Assembly (NCBI GenBank): GCA_020403425.1
Contig: JADBXR010000019.1
Location: forward strand, 1 to 64,000
Direction of reading: 5' to 3'
Length of the DNA stretch: 64,000 nucleotides
Source: Chitinophagaceae bacterium
Lineage (GTDB): Bacteria > Bacteroidota > Bacteroidia > Chitinophagales > Chitinophagaceae
Numbering within the stretch: the stretch's first letter is position 1; every line of letters starts with the position of its first letter. The notes beneath the pieces are model-generated. The model saw only the letters and a list, made by a program, of their open reading frames with translations. It searched no databases and was not told the DNA's origin. The position numbers were made by a program, and so were the translations under genes. Of the stretch, positions 7,518 to 16,353 are shown one piece after another.

Positions 7518-8072
7518 TTAGTTCGCCGGTGCGGCCGCAGCCATCGCCTCCGATTTCATCACCAACTGTGCTTCAATGTCGGTGATGTCGACCAGGGCGT
7601 AACGCGTACACACGTTGATCGTCATTTCATCCAAAATATCTACCACGTTCTTGTAAGTACACTCGTCTGAGGGTTTCAGTATCACTACGAAATCCTTAAC
7701 GTCCCTTACGCTGTTCTTTTTATTGATCAGCACTTCACGGATATCATGAAAATTAGATGACTTGAAGTTAGATGCGGTATTATCCAGTTCTCCCTCATAG
7801 TAAAAGACGTTATTGTCTTTTCCTAACAGGATGGTAATCACACCCGACTGCTTGGCCTTATTCTGATCTTCCGGTTTATCCGCGTCCTTGGGCAGGATCA
7901 GCTTCATAGCTGTTGCCTGGCTCATGGTTGTGGTGAAGATAAAAAAGGTGATGAGTAGGAAGCCCAGGTCCACCATGGGCGTCAGGTCAACTCGGGTCGA
8001 CAGCTTCTTCCCTTTCTTGACCCCGGGGCCTTTTTTATGGCCACCGCCACTCGAGGTATCCATTTCTGCCAT
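7518..8072 (-). CDS. exbD: ExbD/TolR-family biopolymer transport protein (second exbD)
   Basis: The 184-residue protein begins with a Gly/Lys-rich cytoplasmic leader (GGGHKKGPGVKKGKKLSTRV). The single TM segment follows at about residues 34-51 with the family motif DLTPMVDLGFLLITFFIFTT, which includes the Asp that carries protons in ExbD/TolR. The periplasmic domain follows (about residues 70-175). It lies 33 bases after the first exbD and upstream of tonB. With ExbB it forms the proton-driven motor for TonB. Confidence 0.92.
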   Translation of the reverse strand: MAEMDTSSGGGHKKGPGVKKGKKLSTRVDLTPMVDLGFLLITFFIFTTTMSQATAMKLILPKDADKPEDQNKAKQSGVITILLGKDNNVFYYEGELDNTASNFKSSNFHDIREVLINKKNSVRDVKDFVVILKPSDECTYKNVVDILDEMTINVCTRYALVDITDIEAQLVMKSEAMAAAAPAN

Positions 8073-8105
8073 GTCGGTAGAATTTAGTTTTCGTTAGCAA
8101 TTAAT

Positions 8106-8753
8106 TTACTCTTCACGCTTCTCACCTGACTGGGCTTTCTTCCACAGTTCGGTTCCTACTGGAACAGCTTCCGGATTGGTCACCATCTGGAATTTCAGGA
8201 AGTCGTTCTTTTTGAAAGCAGTGATCACGCTTTTGAAAGCAGGGAACTTGGCCAGGTTATCTCCTTTTAAGAGAAGGTTAGGTTTTTTTCCCTGGTACGC
8301 GTCCCTTACCAGTGTCATCCATTCGGTCAGCTCGTTATTGGAACTATCCTTTACAGGAATTCCTGGCAGCAGGTTACCCTTGCGCTGGTCTTCCGGAAGG
8401 GCCAGGAAAGCTTTGAGGCCGCCGAAGGAAGCACCGAAGAATGGGCTCTTTTTGAATGCTTTCACATCCAGTCCCAGGTTCTTGGTGGTATTCAGCGTAT
8501 TGGCCATGGTTTCCTTCACTTCTTCGTCATCCATTTCCAGAAACACTTTTCCGTCCTTGTCAATGATTACCTGGACAATATCCTTGGTCGGGGCCACTTT
8601 GGCGGCTACCGATTTCGGGATCGTAACAGCGATGGCCTCGGAGGGCTTGAACTTCGTTGTTAAGATAAAGAATGACAACAACAGAAAGGCCACGTCACAC
8701 ATCGCCGTCATATCGATGCTGGTACTCTTACGAGGTAATTTGGCTCTACCCAT
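8106..8753 (-). CDS. exbD: ExbD/TolR-family biopolymer transport protein (first exbD, with insertion)
   Basis: The 215-residue protein has the motif IDMTAMCDVAFLLLSFFILTT near the N-terminus (proton-carrying Asp in the TM segment). At 215 residues it is longer than typical ExbD proteins (about 140). The extra length is a polar insertion at about residues 85-160 (KNLGLDVKAFKKSPFFGASF and onward), followed by a normal-looking C-terminal end. Two non-identical ExbD proteins after one ExbB are common in Bacteroidota. The insertion may tune contacts with the second ExbD or TonB, which is inference. Confidence 0.9.
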   Translation of the reverse strand: MGRAKLPRKSTSIDMTAMCDVAFLLLSFFILTTKFKPSEAIAVTIPKSVAAKVAPTKDIVQVIIDKDGKVFLEMDDEEVKETMANTLNTTKNLGLDVKAFKKSPFFGASFGGLKAFLALPEDQRKGNLLPGIPVKDSSNNELTEWMTLVRDAYQGKKPNLLLKGDNLAKFPAFKSVITAFKKNDFLKFQMVTNPEAVPVGTELWKKAQSGEKREE

Positions 8754-8820
8754 TGTTTATTATTTAATATTTCACATTAATGATTCAAAACTTGGTCAAT
8801 TCCACAAAAAATCTAAAAGA

Positions 8821-9684
8821 TTATTTGTAGTTGGCAGCAAAGCTTTGTGTTAAAGTGAAACCAGATTCATCGATACCGTAAGTGATACCATCGATACGGG
8901 TTGTGAAAATGTTGTACATGATGATCGCGATAGCTGAAGTACCGATACCCAGGGCGGTGTTGAACAGGGCCTCAGAGATACCTTTTGACAGTTCACGAGC
9001 AGCATCACCACCACCTTCATCACCGAGGGCAGAGAATGATTTGATCATACCCATTACCGTACCCAACAGACCCAACAGGGTAGCTACTGATGCGATGGTA
9101 GACAGGAACACCAGGTTCTTCTCCAGCATAGGCAGCTCCAGTGCGGTAGCTTCTTCTACTTCTTTCTGGATATTCAATACTTTCTGCTCGGTAGTGAGTT
9201 CGGTATTGGTGATCATTTCTTTGTATTTGTGCAGGCCGGACTTCATCACATTACCTACAGAACCTTTCTGCTTGTCGCAGGCAGCGATCGCTTTGTCCAC
9301 TTCTTTGTTAGCCAGGTGGAACTGTACGGTGCGTACGAACTCAGCGATGCTTCCGTTACCGGCAGCTTTAGAAACGGTCAGGAACCTTTCGATCACGAAA
9401 GTCAGTACAGTTAAGAAACAGGCGATCAGGATCGGTACGATGATACCACCTTCGTACATCTTAGGCCATGTTCCTTTAGGTCCTTTGTGATTAGGCCAAA
9501 AACCACCAGCGGGATCAGGATTGGTAAAGTTACTCGGGCTACCCAACACGAAGCGCCAGATAATGAAACCGATGATCACACATAACAGTGGCGCCAGCCA
9601 TGAAATCGAGTTACTGCTCTTCTTAGGTTGTGCAGAAGATGGGCTTTTTGCAGCAGCACCTGCAGTTGGTTTTGTCTCAGCCAT
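8821..9684 (-). CDS. exbB: ExbB/TolQ/MotA-family proton channel protein
   Basis: ExbB is the multi-TM stator of the TonB motor. The 287-residue protein has an Ala/Pro/Ser-rich N-terminus, an extra TM at about residues 28-48 (WLAPLLCVIIGFIIWRFVLG), a second at about 79-100 (IIVPILIACFLTVLTFVIER), then the conserved pair at about 188-214 (TIASVATLLGLLGTVMGMIK) and 233-258 (ALFNTALGIGTSAIAIIMYN). It is the first gene of exbB-exbD-exbD-tonB. A candidate promoter lies about 120 bases upstream. Confidence 0.93.
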   Translation of the reverse strand: MAETKPTAGAAAKSPSSAQPKKSSNSISWLAPLLCVIIGFIIWRFVLGSPSNFTNPDPAGGFWPNHKGPKGTWPKMYEGGIIVPILIACFLTVLTFVIERFLTVSKAAGNGSIAEFVRTVQFHLANKEVDKAIAACDKQKGSVGNVMKSGLHKYKEMITNTELTTEQKVLNIQKEVEEATALELPMLEKNLVFLSTIASVATLLGLLGTVMGMIKSFSALGDEGGGDAARELSKGISEALFNTALGIGTSAIAIIMYNIFTTRIDGITYGIDESGFTLTQSFAANYK

Positions 9685-9802
9685 GATTCAATTGATTTTT
9701 GGTTTTTTAAAAATTACAGTTGATTTAAAAAAGTTTCCGCAATTCTACTGAAAAATGTTTTGAATTAACAAAACATTCTTGGAATCAGTATAAAAAGGGA
9801 GT

Positions 9803-9833
9803 ACAAATTAGGTATTATTTCGAAAGCGGCAAA
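9803..9833 (-). promoter_or_regulatory. Candidate exbB operon promoter
   Basis: On the minus strand TTTG (complement of 9830-9833) is followed after 19 bases by TAATTTGT (9803-9810), a near match to TAnnTTTG. The 19-base spacing is the usual Bacteroidota -33/-7 distance. It implies an exbB leader of about 115 bases. Confidence 0.45.
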
Positions 9834-9967
9834 TTAAGATTTCGGCAAATAATAGGGCCCTCCCCGGGGTTTTTCATGGGAGCGTAAGATACTGCAAAAC
9901 CCCTTATCCCCCTAAGTTTTCACCGACTAAAAACCGTCTTCCACCATTCATATATCAGCCAATATAA

Positions 9968-10001
9968 TTTGTTCTGTTTTTACCTGGTACGCTTATCTTT
10001 A
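9968..10001 (+). promoter_or_regulatory. Candidate promoter of the metalloprotease gene
   Basis: TTTG at 9968-9971 and TATCTTTA at 9994-10001 are separated by 22 bases and lie about 31 bases before the start codon. The -7 box differs from TAnnTTTG in the last base only. Confidence 0.4.
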
Positions 10002-10032
10002 AGGATTCATCTTAAACTATTTCTTACTGCTT

Positions 10033-12609
10033 ATGAAACAACAACTGTTAGTTGTGGCATTGCTGGCCGGAACCCTGGCCACTGCCCAACAGAGAGATTC
10101 GATCCCCAATGGTGGTGGAGCCAGAGGAGCACTGGGCGCGGCTTTTGGCCAGGCTGCCGGTGCCGCCAGACAAACGCCCCGTCCTTACCGTGAGATAATC
10201 ACTGATAAAGCCGTATCCAAAAAAGGTATGTTCACCGTTCACAAGGTGGAGGACAAGTATTATTTCGAGATCAGCAATGCCATGCTGGGCCGCGAGATCC
10301 TGGCCGTGACCCGTTACATCAAAGTGCCTGCCAATGGCGGTGGACGCGGTGTTTACGGTGGTGAGATCGCCAACCAGCAAACACTGGCCTTCGAGAAAGG
10401 ACCCAGCAACAACATCTTTCTGCGTGTGATCACGCTGGTGAATGCCGCTGATCCCAAGGACGATATCTACAAAGCCGTTTCCAATTCGAACCTGAATGCC
10501 ATCACGGCCGCTTTCCCGATCGCTGCTTTCTCTAAAGACAGCTCCGCTGTGGTGATCGAAGTGACCGATTTCTTCAAAGGTGACAACCAGGTGGTAAGCA
10601 TCAACAGTGGTGTGAAAAGGAACCTGGGACTGGCACAGATCGCCCCCGACAGGTCCTATATCCAGAAACTGGCCCCCTACCCGATCAATGTGGAGGTTCG
10701 CACTGTGAAGACCTTTACAGCCACTCCGGGCGGTACCAGCTTCGGCGCCATCAGTATTCCCGGTGGCGGTACCAGCGTTCCTGCTGCCAATGCAGCCGGC
10801 GCAGTTACCCTGGAACTGAATACCTCCCTGCTGTTATTGCCTGAGAAACCCATGACACCACGCATTGCCGACAAACGCGTAGGTTTCTTTACTGACGATT
10901 ATGTTCTGTTCAGCGATGACCAGCAGAAAGTGGAGAACAAGGAATTTGCCGTTCGCTGGAGACTGGAACCCAAAGACGAAGACGTAGAGAAATGGAAAAG
11001 AGGTGAACTGGTGGAACCCAAGAAACCCATCATTTACTATATCGATCCTGCCACGCCCAAACAGTGGAGGAAACACCTGATCCTGGGTGTGAACGACTGG
11101 CAGAAAGCTTTTGAGAAAGCCGGTTTCAAGAACGCCATCATGGGTAAGGAATGGCCAGAGAACGACACCACCATGAGCATGGAAGATGCCCGTTATTCTG
11201 TGATCCGTTACTTTGCTTCCAGCACCGAGAACGCTTACGGTCCTAACGTACACGACCCCAGAAGCGGTGAGATCCTGGAAAGCCATATTGGCTGGTACCA
11301 CAATGTGATGAAACTGGTGCACGACTGGTACATGGTGCAAACCGCTGCCGTTGACCCACGCGCCCGCAAAATGAAATTCGACGATGAGCTGATGGGCGAC
11401 CTGATCCGTTTCGTTTCTTCTCACGAAGTGGGCCATACACTGGGTCTGCGTCATAACATGGGAAGCAGCAGCAAGACACCGGTGGCCAAACTGCGCGACA
11501 AAGCCTGGGTGGAAGCCAACGGTCACACCGCTTCCATCATGGACTATGCCCGTTTCAACTATGTGGCTCAGCCGGAAGACAATATCAGCAAGGAAGGCCT
11601 GTACCCCCGCATCGGCGACTACGACCAGTGGGCCATGAAATGGGGTTATGGATATATCCCCGGCAATTCTGAGGAAGAAGTGAAGAAGAACAGCAGCAAG
11701 CTGATCACCGAGACCCTGAAAGCCAATCCGCGCACCTGGTTCGGTACTTACGAATCCGGTAACCAGGCGGATCCCAGAAGCCAGAGCGAGGACCTGAGTG
11801 ATAACGCTGTTGTAGCCAGTGATTATGGCGTGAAGAACCTGCAGCGCATCCTGGTAAAACTGCCTGAGTGGACAAAAGAGGAAGGCGACCTGAACGACAA
11901 TATTGAAGTGATGTACGGCCAGTTACTGGGCCAGTTCCGCAGGTATGTGGGACATGTTTCCCGTAACATCGGTGGTGTATACGAGACCTTCAAGACCGCC
12001 GAGCAGGACGAACCCGTTTACGAGATCACTCCCAAAACCATGCAGCGCGATGCATTGGGCTTCCTGAACAGGCAGCTGTTCCAGACCCCGAAATGGCTGA
12101 TCGACAAGAAGATCTGGGACAAGATCAATCCTCCCGGAACCGTTGACCCGATCGCCAATGCGCAGGAATCTGCCCTGGCCGGCATTCTGTCCGGCGACAG
12201 GCTGAACCGCATGCAGTATTGCGTGGAGCGTTTTGGTGCCGATAAGGCCTATAGCGCCCTGGATATGCTCAGCGAACTGCAGGCCGACCTGTTCAGCGAA
12301 CTGAGGTCCAACAAAGCCATTGACGGTTACCGCAGGATGTTGCAGAAGAGTTATGTAGAGAAACTGGATAACCTGATCAATCCACCTGCAACGAATGCTA
12401 CCATGACCATCACGTTCCCTGGCAGCCGCCCGAACCCATATGCTACCGGTTTGACCACCCGCAGCGATGTGTACAGCATTGCCCGTGCACAGCTGGTACA
12501 GTTACGTTCCCAGGTATCAGCCGCAGCTGGCTCTGCCACCGACCGCATGAGCAAGATCCATCTGCAGGACCTGTCTGAAAAGATCAAAAAAGCACTGGAC
12601 CCCAAATAA
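10033..12609 (+). CDS. Secreted zinc-dependent metalloprotease (DUF5117/DUF4953 family)
   Basis: The 858-residue protein starts with a signal peptide (MKQQLLVVALLAGTLATAQQ). The extended zinc motif HEVGHTLGLRH at residues 464-474 supplies the ligands H464, H468 and H474 and the catalytic E465, typical of the metzincin-like DUF4953 domain. N-terminal DUF5118/DUF5117-type regions precede it (about residues 60-430). A Gly/Ala-rich low-complexity patch follows the signal peptide. Large exported proteases of this family are common in Bacteroidota; substrates are not known to me. The gene is monocistronic, with a terminator at 12661-12690. Confidence 0.92.
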   Translation: MKQQLLVVALLAGTLATAQQRDSIPNGGGARGALGAAFGQAAGAARQTPRPYREIITDKAVSKKGMFTVHKVEDKYYFEISNAMLGREILAVTRYIKVPANGGGRGVYGGEIANQQTLAFEKGPSNNIFLRVITLVNAADPKDDIYKAVSNSNLNAITAAFPIAAFSKDSSAVVIEVTDFFKGDNQVVSINSGVKRNLGLAQIAPDRSYIQKLAPYPINVEVRTVKTFTATPGGTSFGAISIPGGGTSVPAANAAGAVTLELNTSLLLLPEKPMTPRIADKRVGFFTDDYVLFSDDQQKVENKEFAVRWRLEPKDEDVEKWKRGELVEPKKPIIYYIDPATPKQWRKHLILGVNDWQKAFEKAGFKNAIMGKEWPENDTTMSMEDARYSVIRYFASSTENAYGPNVHDPRSGEILESHIGWYHNVMKLVHDWYMVQTAAVDPRARKMKFDDELMGDLIRFVSSHEVGHTLGLRHNMGSSSKTPVAKLRDKAWVEANGHTASIMDYARFNYVAQPEDNISKEGLYPRIGDYDQWAMKWGYGYIPGNSEEEVKKNSSKLITETLKANPRTWFGTYESGNQADPRSQSEDLSDNAVVASDYGVKNLQRILVKLPEWTKEEGDLNDNIEVMYGQLLGQFRRYVGHVSRNIGGVYETFKTAEQDEPVYEITPKTMQRDALGFLNRQLFQTPKWLIDKKIWDKINPPGTVDPIANAQESALAGILSGDRLNRMQYCVERFGADKAYSALDMLSELQADLFSELRSNKAIDGYRRMLQKSYVEKLDNLINPPATNATMTITFPGSRPNPYATGLTTRSDVYSIARAQLVQLRSQVSAAAGSATDRMSKIHLQDLSEKIKKALDPK

Positions 12610-12660
12610 GATCGGACCAGCTGTTTCGCAACGGTCCTGATCTATCTGATAGATCCTTAA

Positions 12661-12690
12661 AAAAAGTCCCGCCAAATGGCGGGACTTTTT
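12661..12690 (+). terminator. Rho-independent terminator of the metalloprotease gene
   Basis: A 13-bp perfect stem (AAAAAGTCCCGCC / GGCGGGACTTTTT) around a 4-base loop AAAT lies 51 bases after the stop codon and ends in five Ts. Confidence 0.92.
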
Positions 12691-12720
12691 CATGTTACGC
12701 CAACAGCAGCAACGATGATG

Positions 12721-12728
12721 TACCTTTG
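12721..12728 (+). promoter_or_regulatory. -7 box (TACCTTTG) of the following gene
   Basis: TACCTTTG matches TAnnTTTG exactly and ends 13 bases before the ATG at 12742. This placement argues against the upstream in-frame start at 12676, which would lie ahead of the promoter and inside the terminator. Confidence 0.6.
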
Positions 12729-12741
12729 TACAAACGCTGTT

Positions 12742-13452
12742 ATGAAACATTATATAGGCATCTTGTTACTGCTGACCGGATTGATGGCCAACGCACAGAA
12801 GAAAAATGAACGCTGGGGTTACCTCAGGGACAGCATCACCCGTGAACCGATCGTACTGGCCAGTGTGACCAACCTGAATACGCAAAACACAGTGATGACC
12901 AGCGCCACCGGCCGTTTTAAGATAGAACTGTCAGAGAACCAGGTATTGTCCTTTGCCGCGGTAGGGTATCATTTTGATACGATCCATTACAGCAACCAGC
13001 TGCTGTTGCAGGATACCCTGACTTTGTTGCTGAGTCCACTGGCACATAACCTCGGCAATGTGACCGTTACCGCAAAAGGCATGAGCCGTTACCAGCTGGA
13101 CAGTATCGAAAGAAGAAAGGACTTTCTGCAGGACATCGTCAATTATACCATCCCCACCGTATCACAGGCCAATTCCGGTGCGGGTATCGCGTTGAACCTG
13201 GACCGGTTCTCGAAACATGAGAAGAACAAACGCAAGGCCTTTGCTTTTTTTGAGACCAATGAAAAGGAAGCCTATATCAACTATCGTTTCCCCGCTTCCC
13301 TGGTGACCCAATACAGTGGTTTAAAGAATGAGGAGCTCCAACAGTTCATGCAACTATACCGCCCCACCAGCGAATGGCTGCGCAGGAACAGGTCGGAAGA
13401 AGATGTGAAGTATTATATCAATGAGAAGCTGAAATTGTTCTTTAAAAGATAG
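12742..13452 (+). CDS. Exported protein with carboxypeptidase-regulatory-like domain
   Basis: The start at 12742 gives 236 residues with a clear signal peptide (MKHYIGILLLLTGLMANAQK). Residues about 25-100 match the beta-sandwich CarboxypepD_reg-like/DUF4480 type (GYLRDSITREPIVLASVTNL, SATGRFKIEL and SFAAVGYHFD), as seen at the N-termini of SusC-like receptors but here as a stand-alone protein. The C-terminal half is charged and helical, without a recognised domain. It probably sits in the periplasm or outer membrane. It is convergent with the permease at 13546. Confidence 0.7.
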   Translation: MKHYIGILLLLTGLMANAQKKNERWGYLRDSITREPIVLASVTNLNTQNTVMTSATGRFKIELSENQVLSFAAVGYHFDTIHYSNQLLLQDTLTLLLSPLAHNLGNVTVTAKGMSRYQLDSIERRKDFLQDIVNYTIPTVSQANSGAGIALNLDRFSKHEKNKRKAFAFFETNEKEAYINYRFPASLVTQYSGLKNEELQQFMQLYRPTSEWLRRNRSEEDVKYYINEKLKLFFKR

Positions 13453-13454
13453 GT

Positions 13455-13553
13455 GAGATCGTGAGTAGTGAGTAGTGAGTGGGGAGTAGGTAGTTACAAG
13501 ACAAATGCCTCCATTCACCATTGCCCATTCACCACTCCCCACTCCCTACTCAT
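13455..13553. repeat. Heptamer-word palindrome between convergent genes
   Basis: The left arm steps in sevens through GTGAGTA, GTGAGTG and GGGAGTA. The right arm steps through CATTCAC, CATTGCC, CACTCCC and TACTCAT. Left and right arms are partly reverse-complementary (GAGTGGGGAGTAGG versus CCCCACTCCCTACTC). It fills the whole 93-base gap between two converging genes and may double as a bidirectional terminator, although no T-run is present. Confidence 0.75.
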
Positions 13554-14832
13554 AGCGCAAGGCTACGATCGGGTTCAGGCGGGCGGCTTTCATGGCGGGG
13601 TAGATACCTGCGGCCAGACCTACTACGGAACAGATAACGATACCGATGAGTACCCACATCCAGGGAACCACGAAACCGGTCTTCAATACGATGGAGAACA
13701 GATTACCTACCAGCACACCCAGGAGGATCCCGAACAGTGCGCCCAGCAGGCTGATGATCATACTTTCGAAAAGGAATTGCTGACGTACGTTCTTGCTCTT
13801 GCCGCCGATGGCTTTGATCAGTCCTACTTCCTTGGTACGTTCATTCACCGCAACCAGCATGATATTCATCAGACCAATGGCTGCACCGATGAGGGTGATC
13901 AGGCCAATGGCGCCGGCAGACCCGGTGATACTGCTAAGGAACCCGATGAACATTTCTGCGAACTTATCGCTGCGCTCGATCACAAAATTGATCTCTTCCA
14001 CCGGTTCCAGTTTTCGTACGGCGCGGAAAACGGATGTGGCCTCATCTGATGCCACATCAAGTTCCTTCACATTGCTCACCATCACACCTACCAGATAGGA
14101 AGGATTGGCATTCTCGAAACGGCGCACATTGGTGTAGGAAGTGAGGATCATATCATCCTGTCGCATCATGGCACTGGAGCCCTTACTTTTCAGGAGGCCG
14201 ATGACGCGGTAAGGCAGGCTGCCCACACGGATCACTTTATCGATACATTTCTCGGGTTTGTCGCCAAACAGTTTGGTGGCCACATTGCTGCCCAGCAAAC
14301 ATACGCTGCGGCCACTTTCAATATCGAGGCTGTTCAGGTTACGTCCTAACTGGACTGAATAACCGTTCACGGAAAGATAGTTCTCATCGCCGCCCCACAA
14401 AGTGATCTGCGGGTTGGTCTTCTTATCACCATAATGCACTTCCTGTGCACCTGGGCCACGACGGTAGATGCTGACCTGTGCGCCGGGATAGTTGAAGTTC
14501 TTCTTGAAGAATTCGGCTTCCTCTTTACGAATGGGTTTATCGAGATTGGATTTCTTTTCGCGCTTGCCTCTTTTTGTTTTGGTGAATGCCTGTCTGTTAC
14601 CTCCGCCCATCCTGACCCTTGAGTCTTTATAACGGATACTGAAAGCGTTGGCGCCCATGGAGGTGAAACTCTCCCGCAGGCTCTGGTTCATGGCCTCAAT
14701 GGCCGTGATGATTCCGATCAGGGCCATGATACCGAAGGCAATAATGGCCACAGTGATACCGGTACGCAATTTATTGCTGCGAACGGTGCGCCATGCCAGC
14801 GTAAGGGAATCCAGGGTAGTCATGCCTTTCAT
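13546..14832 (-). CDS. MacB-like ABC transporter permease (FtsX family)
   Basis: The start at 14830-14832 (MKGMTTLDSLTLAWRTVRSN) is preceded 7 bases upstream by GGAGGA, an unusually good Shine-Dalgarno match for this phylum. The 428-residue protein has one N-terminal TM, a large periplasmic MacB_PCD domain (about residues 45-290) and three C-terminal TMs of the FtsX domain (GLITLIGAAIGLMNIMLVAV and onward). A basic insert (KTKRGKREKKS, about residues 87-97) is unusual. No ATPase gene is adjacent, so the partner must be encoded elsewhere. The role may be export or lipoprotein handling. Confidence 0.87.
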   Translation of the reverse strand: MKGMTTLDSLTLAWRTVRSNKLRTGITVAIIAFGIMALIGIITAIEAMNQSLRESFTSMGANAFSIRYKDSRVRMGGGNRQAFTKTKRGKREKKSNLDKPIRKEEAEFFKKNFNYPGAQVSIYRRGPGAQEVHYGDKKTNPQITLWGGDENYLSVNGYSVQLGRNLNSLDIESGRSVCLLGSNVATKLFGDKPEKCIDKVIRVGSLPYRVIGLLKSKGSSAMMRQDDMILTSYTNVRRFENANPSYLVGVMVSNVKELDVASDEATSVFRAVRKLEPVEEINFVIERSDKFAEMFIGFLSSITGSAGAIGLITLIGAAIGLMNIMLVAVNERTKEVGLIKAIGGKSKNVRQQFLFESMIISLLGALFGILLGVLVGNLFSIVLKTGFVVPWMWVLIGIVICSVVGLAAGIYPAMKAARLNPIVALRYE

Positions 14833-14858
14833 ACAGGTTCCTCCAATGATCAACCTTA

Positions 14859-14866
14859 TAAAGATA
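14859..14866 (-). promoter_or_regulatory. Possible -7 box of the permease gene
   Basis: The minus strand reads TATCTTTA, one mismatch from TAnnTTTG, 26 bases before the ATG. A promoter here would make the permease independent of the nuo operon, whose last gene ends only 84 bases upstream. No -33 element was identified. Confidence 0.35.
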
Positions 14867-14916
14867 ATTGAGATTGCCGAACATGTCCATCCCCGGGCAA
14901 GAAATGTGAAGAGCGG

Positions 14917-16302
14917 TTAAAAATAGAACCAGTTCAGGACCAATGATGGGAATATGCCGACCAGGATCACCAGTGCGGCCACTACCAGCAGGCCCAGTTT
15001 GAATGGTCCGGTGATCTCCTCTGTTTCGGGTTCGCCATCTTTGAAGTACATGGCCTGGATCACGCGGAAATAGTAGTATACGCTTACCGCTGCAAACAGC
15101 ACCGCGATCACTACCAGCCACAGGGATCCTCCGGCCTTTACGGCAGAGGCCAGCATATAATATTTGGCAAAGAAACCGGCTGTCAGTGGGATACCGGCCA
15201 ATGACAAGAGGCAGATGGCCGTAGACAGCGCCAGTACCGGCTGTGTTTTGGCCAGGCCATTGAATCCTTCAAAAGTGTAATCCTTCATCTTGATGAGCAC
15301 CGCAAAAATGCCGATCGTAGCCAGGCTATATGCTACGGAATACAGGAGGATGCCTTCACGGGCCAGGTCATTGGCACCGTATAAGGAGAACAGCATGAAA
15401 CCTGCCTGCGCGATGGAGGAATAGGCCAGCATGCGTTTCACACTCTGCTGAAATACCGCCGTGATATTTCCGACAAGCAAAGTAGCGATGATCACGAACG
15501 ACAGCAGGATCTTCCAGCTGGGGCCCAGTAATTCGGTATGCTGGTCGAACAGGCGCACAAATGCAATGAATCCGGCCGCTTTTACAATGGTGGCCATGAA
15601 GGAAGTGAATACGCCGGGGGCCCCATCGTACACATCGGGTGTCCAGAAATGGAAGGGCGCTGCGGATACTTTGAAACACATGGAGACGAACAGCAGGATC
15701 ATACCCGCGATCTCCAGGAATGAGGTTTTGGGCATCAGTGCGCTTTCGGGCACTTTGCTCTCTCCCAGTATGAAACTTCCGGTACCGCCATAGATCAGGG
15801 TAACACCCATCAGCATGATACCTGTAGAGAAACATCCCATCAGGAAATATTTGAGGGAAGCTTCGTTGCTTTTCAGGTTGCGCTTATCGGCGCCGGTAAG
15901 TATGTATAATGGAATGGTCAGGATCTCGATACCCAGGAACAGGATAAGCAGGCTGTTGAAGGCCGACAGAATGGAAACACCACACAATACAAAAAAGATC
16001 AGGGCATAATAGTCCGCGCTGTACGAGCCGATCTTCTCAACCGCTTTACCGCTCAGTAACACATAGATCAAAGTGGCAGCAATGGCAATGGTGTTGAAGT
16101 ACATGCCGAATTGCTCAAAATTGAACATGTTATGGGTGTCCACCTTGATCACCCAGATGCCATAACTGTTCAGCAGGTTGGCCAACAGCAACAGCAGCAG
16201 TCCACCGGCAGCTATTACCGTATGGTATGAGCGGTTCTTTACAATGATGCCACTGAACATCATGACCACACCCAATAAAGCAGAAACTATGATTGCATTC
16301 AT
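14917..16302 (-). CDS. nuoN: NADH-quinone oxidoreductase subunit N
   Basis: NuoN is one of three antiporter-like proton-pumping subunits of the complex I membrane arm. The 461-residue, highly hydrophobic protein has the proton_antipo_M domain, including the SLKYFLMGCFSTGIMLMGV helix with its conserved Lys and the KAAGFIAFVRLF segment. The length fits the family. It is the last gene of the nuoA-N operon, 51 bases after nuoM. Confidence 0.96.
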   Translation of the reverse strand: MNAIIVSALLGVVMMFSGIIVKNRSYHTVIAAGGLLLLLLANLLNSYGIWVIKVDTHNMFNFEQFGMYFNTIAIAATLIYVLLSGKAVEKIGSYSADYYALIFFVLCGVSILSAFNSLLILFLGIEILTIPLYILTGADKRNLKSNEASLKYFLMGCFSTGIMLMGVTLIYGGTGSFILGESKVPESALMPKTSFLEIAGMILLFVSMCFKVSAAPFHFWTPDVYDGAPGVFTSFMATIVKAAGFIAFVRLFDQHTELLGPSWKILLSFVIIATLLVGNITAVFQQSVKRMLAYSSIAQAGFMLFSLYGANDLAREGILLYSVAYSLATIGIFAVLIKMKDYTFEGFNGLAKTQPVLALSTAICLLSLAGIPLTAGFFAKYYMLASAVKAGGSLWLVVIAVLFAAVSVYYYFRVIQAMYFKDGEPETEEITGPFKLGLLVVAALVILVGIFPSLVLNWFYF

Positions 16303-16353
16303 AAAACAAACTTATCTTGAAACCGCAGCATCGGCTACGGATCTATTTCATTA

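Larger units (their letters stand above)
9685..10032. other. Divergent intergenic region between exbB and the metalloprotease gene
   Basis: The 348-base gap carries candidate promoters for both flanking genes (9803-9833 leftward, 9968-10001 rightward). An A/T-rich exbB leader occupies about 9685-9800. A GC-rich patch around 9858-9890 (GGGCCCTCCCCGGGG) has no gene that I can support. Confidence 0.5.

Noticed and set aside
12676-12741. Upstream start of the exported protein at 12676
   Set aside because: It lies inside the preceding terminator and before the TACCTTTG box; the signal peptide begins at 12742.
13455-13553. Simple rho-independent terminator
   Set aside because: The inverted repeat has no T-run and is made of the same heptamer words as non-convergent gaps, so it is listed as a repeat.
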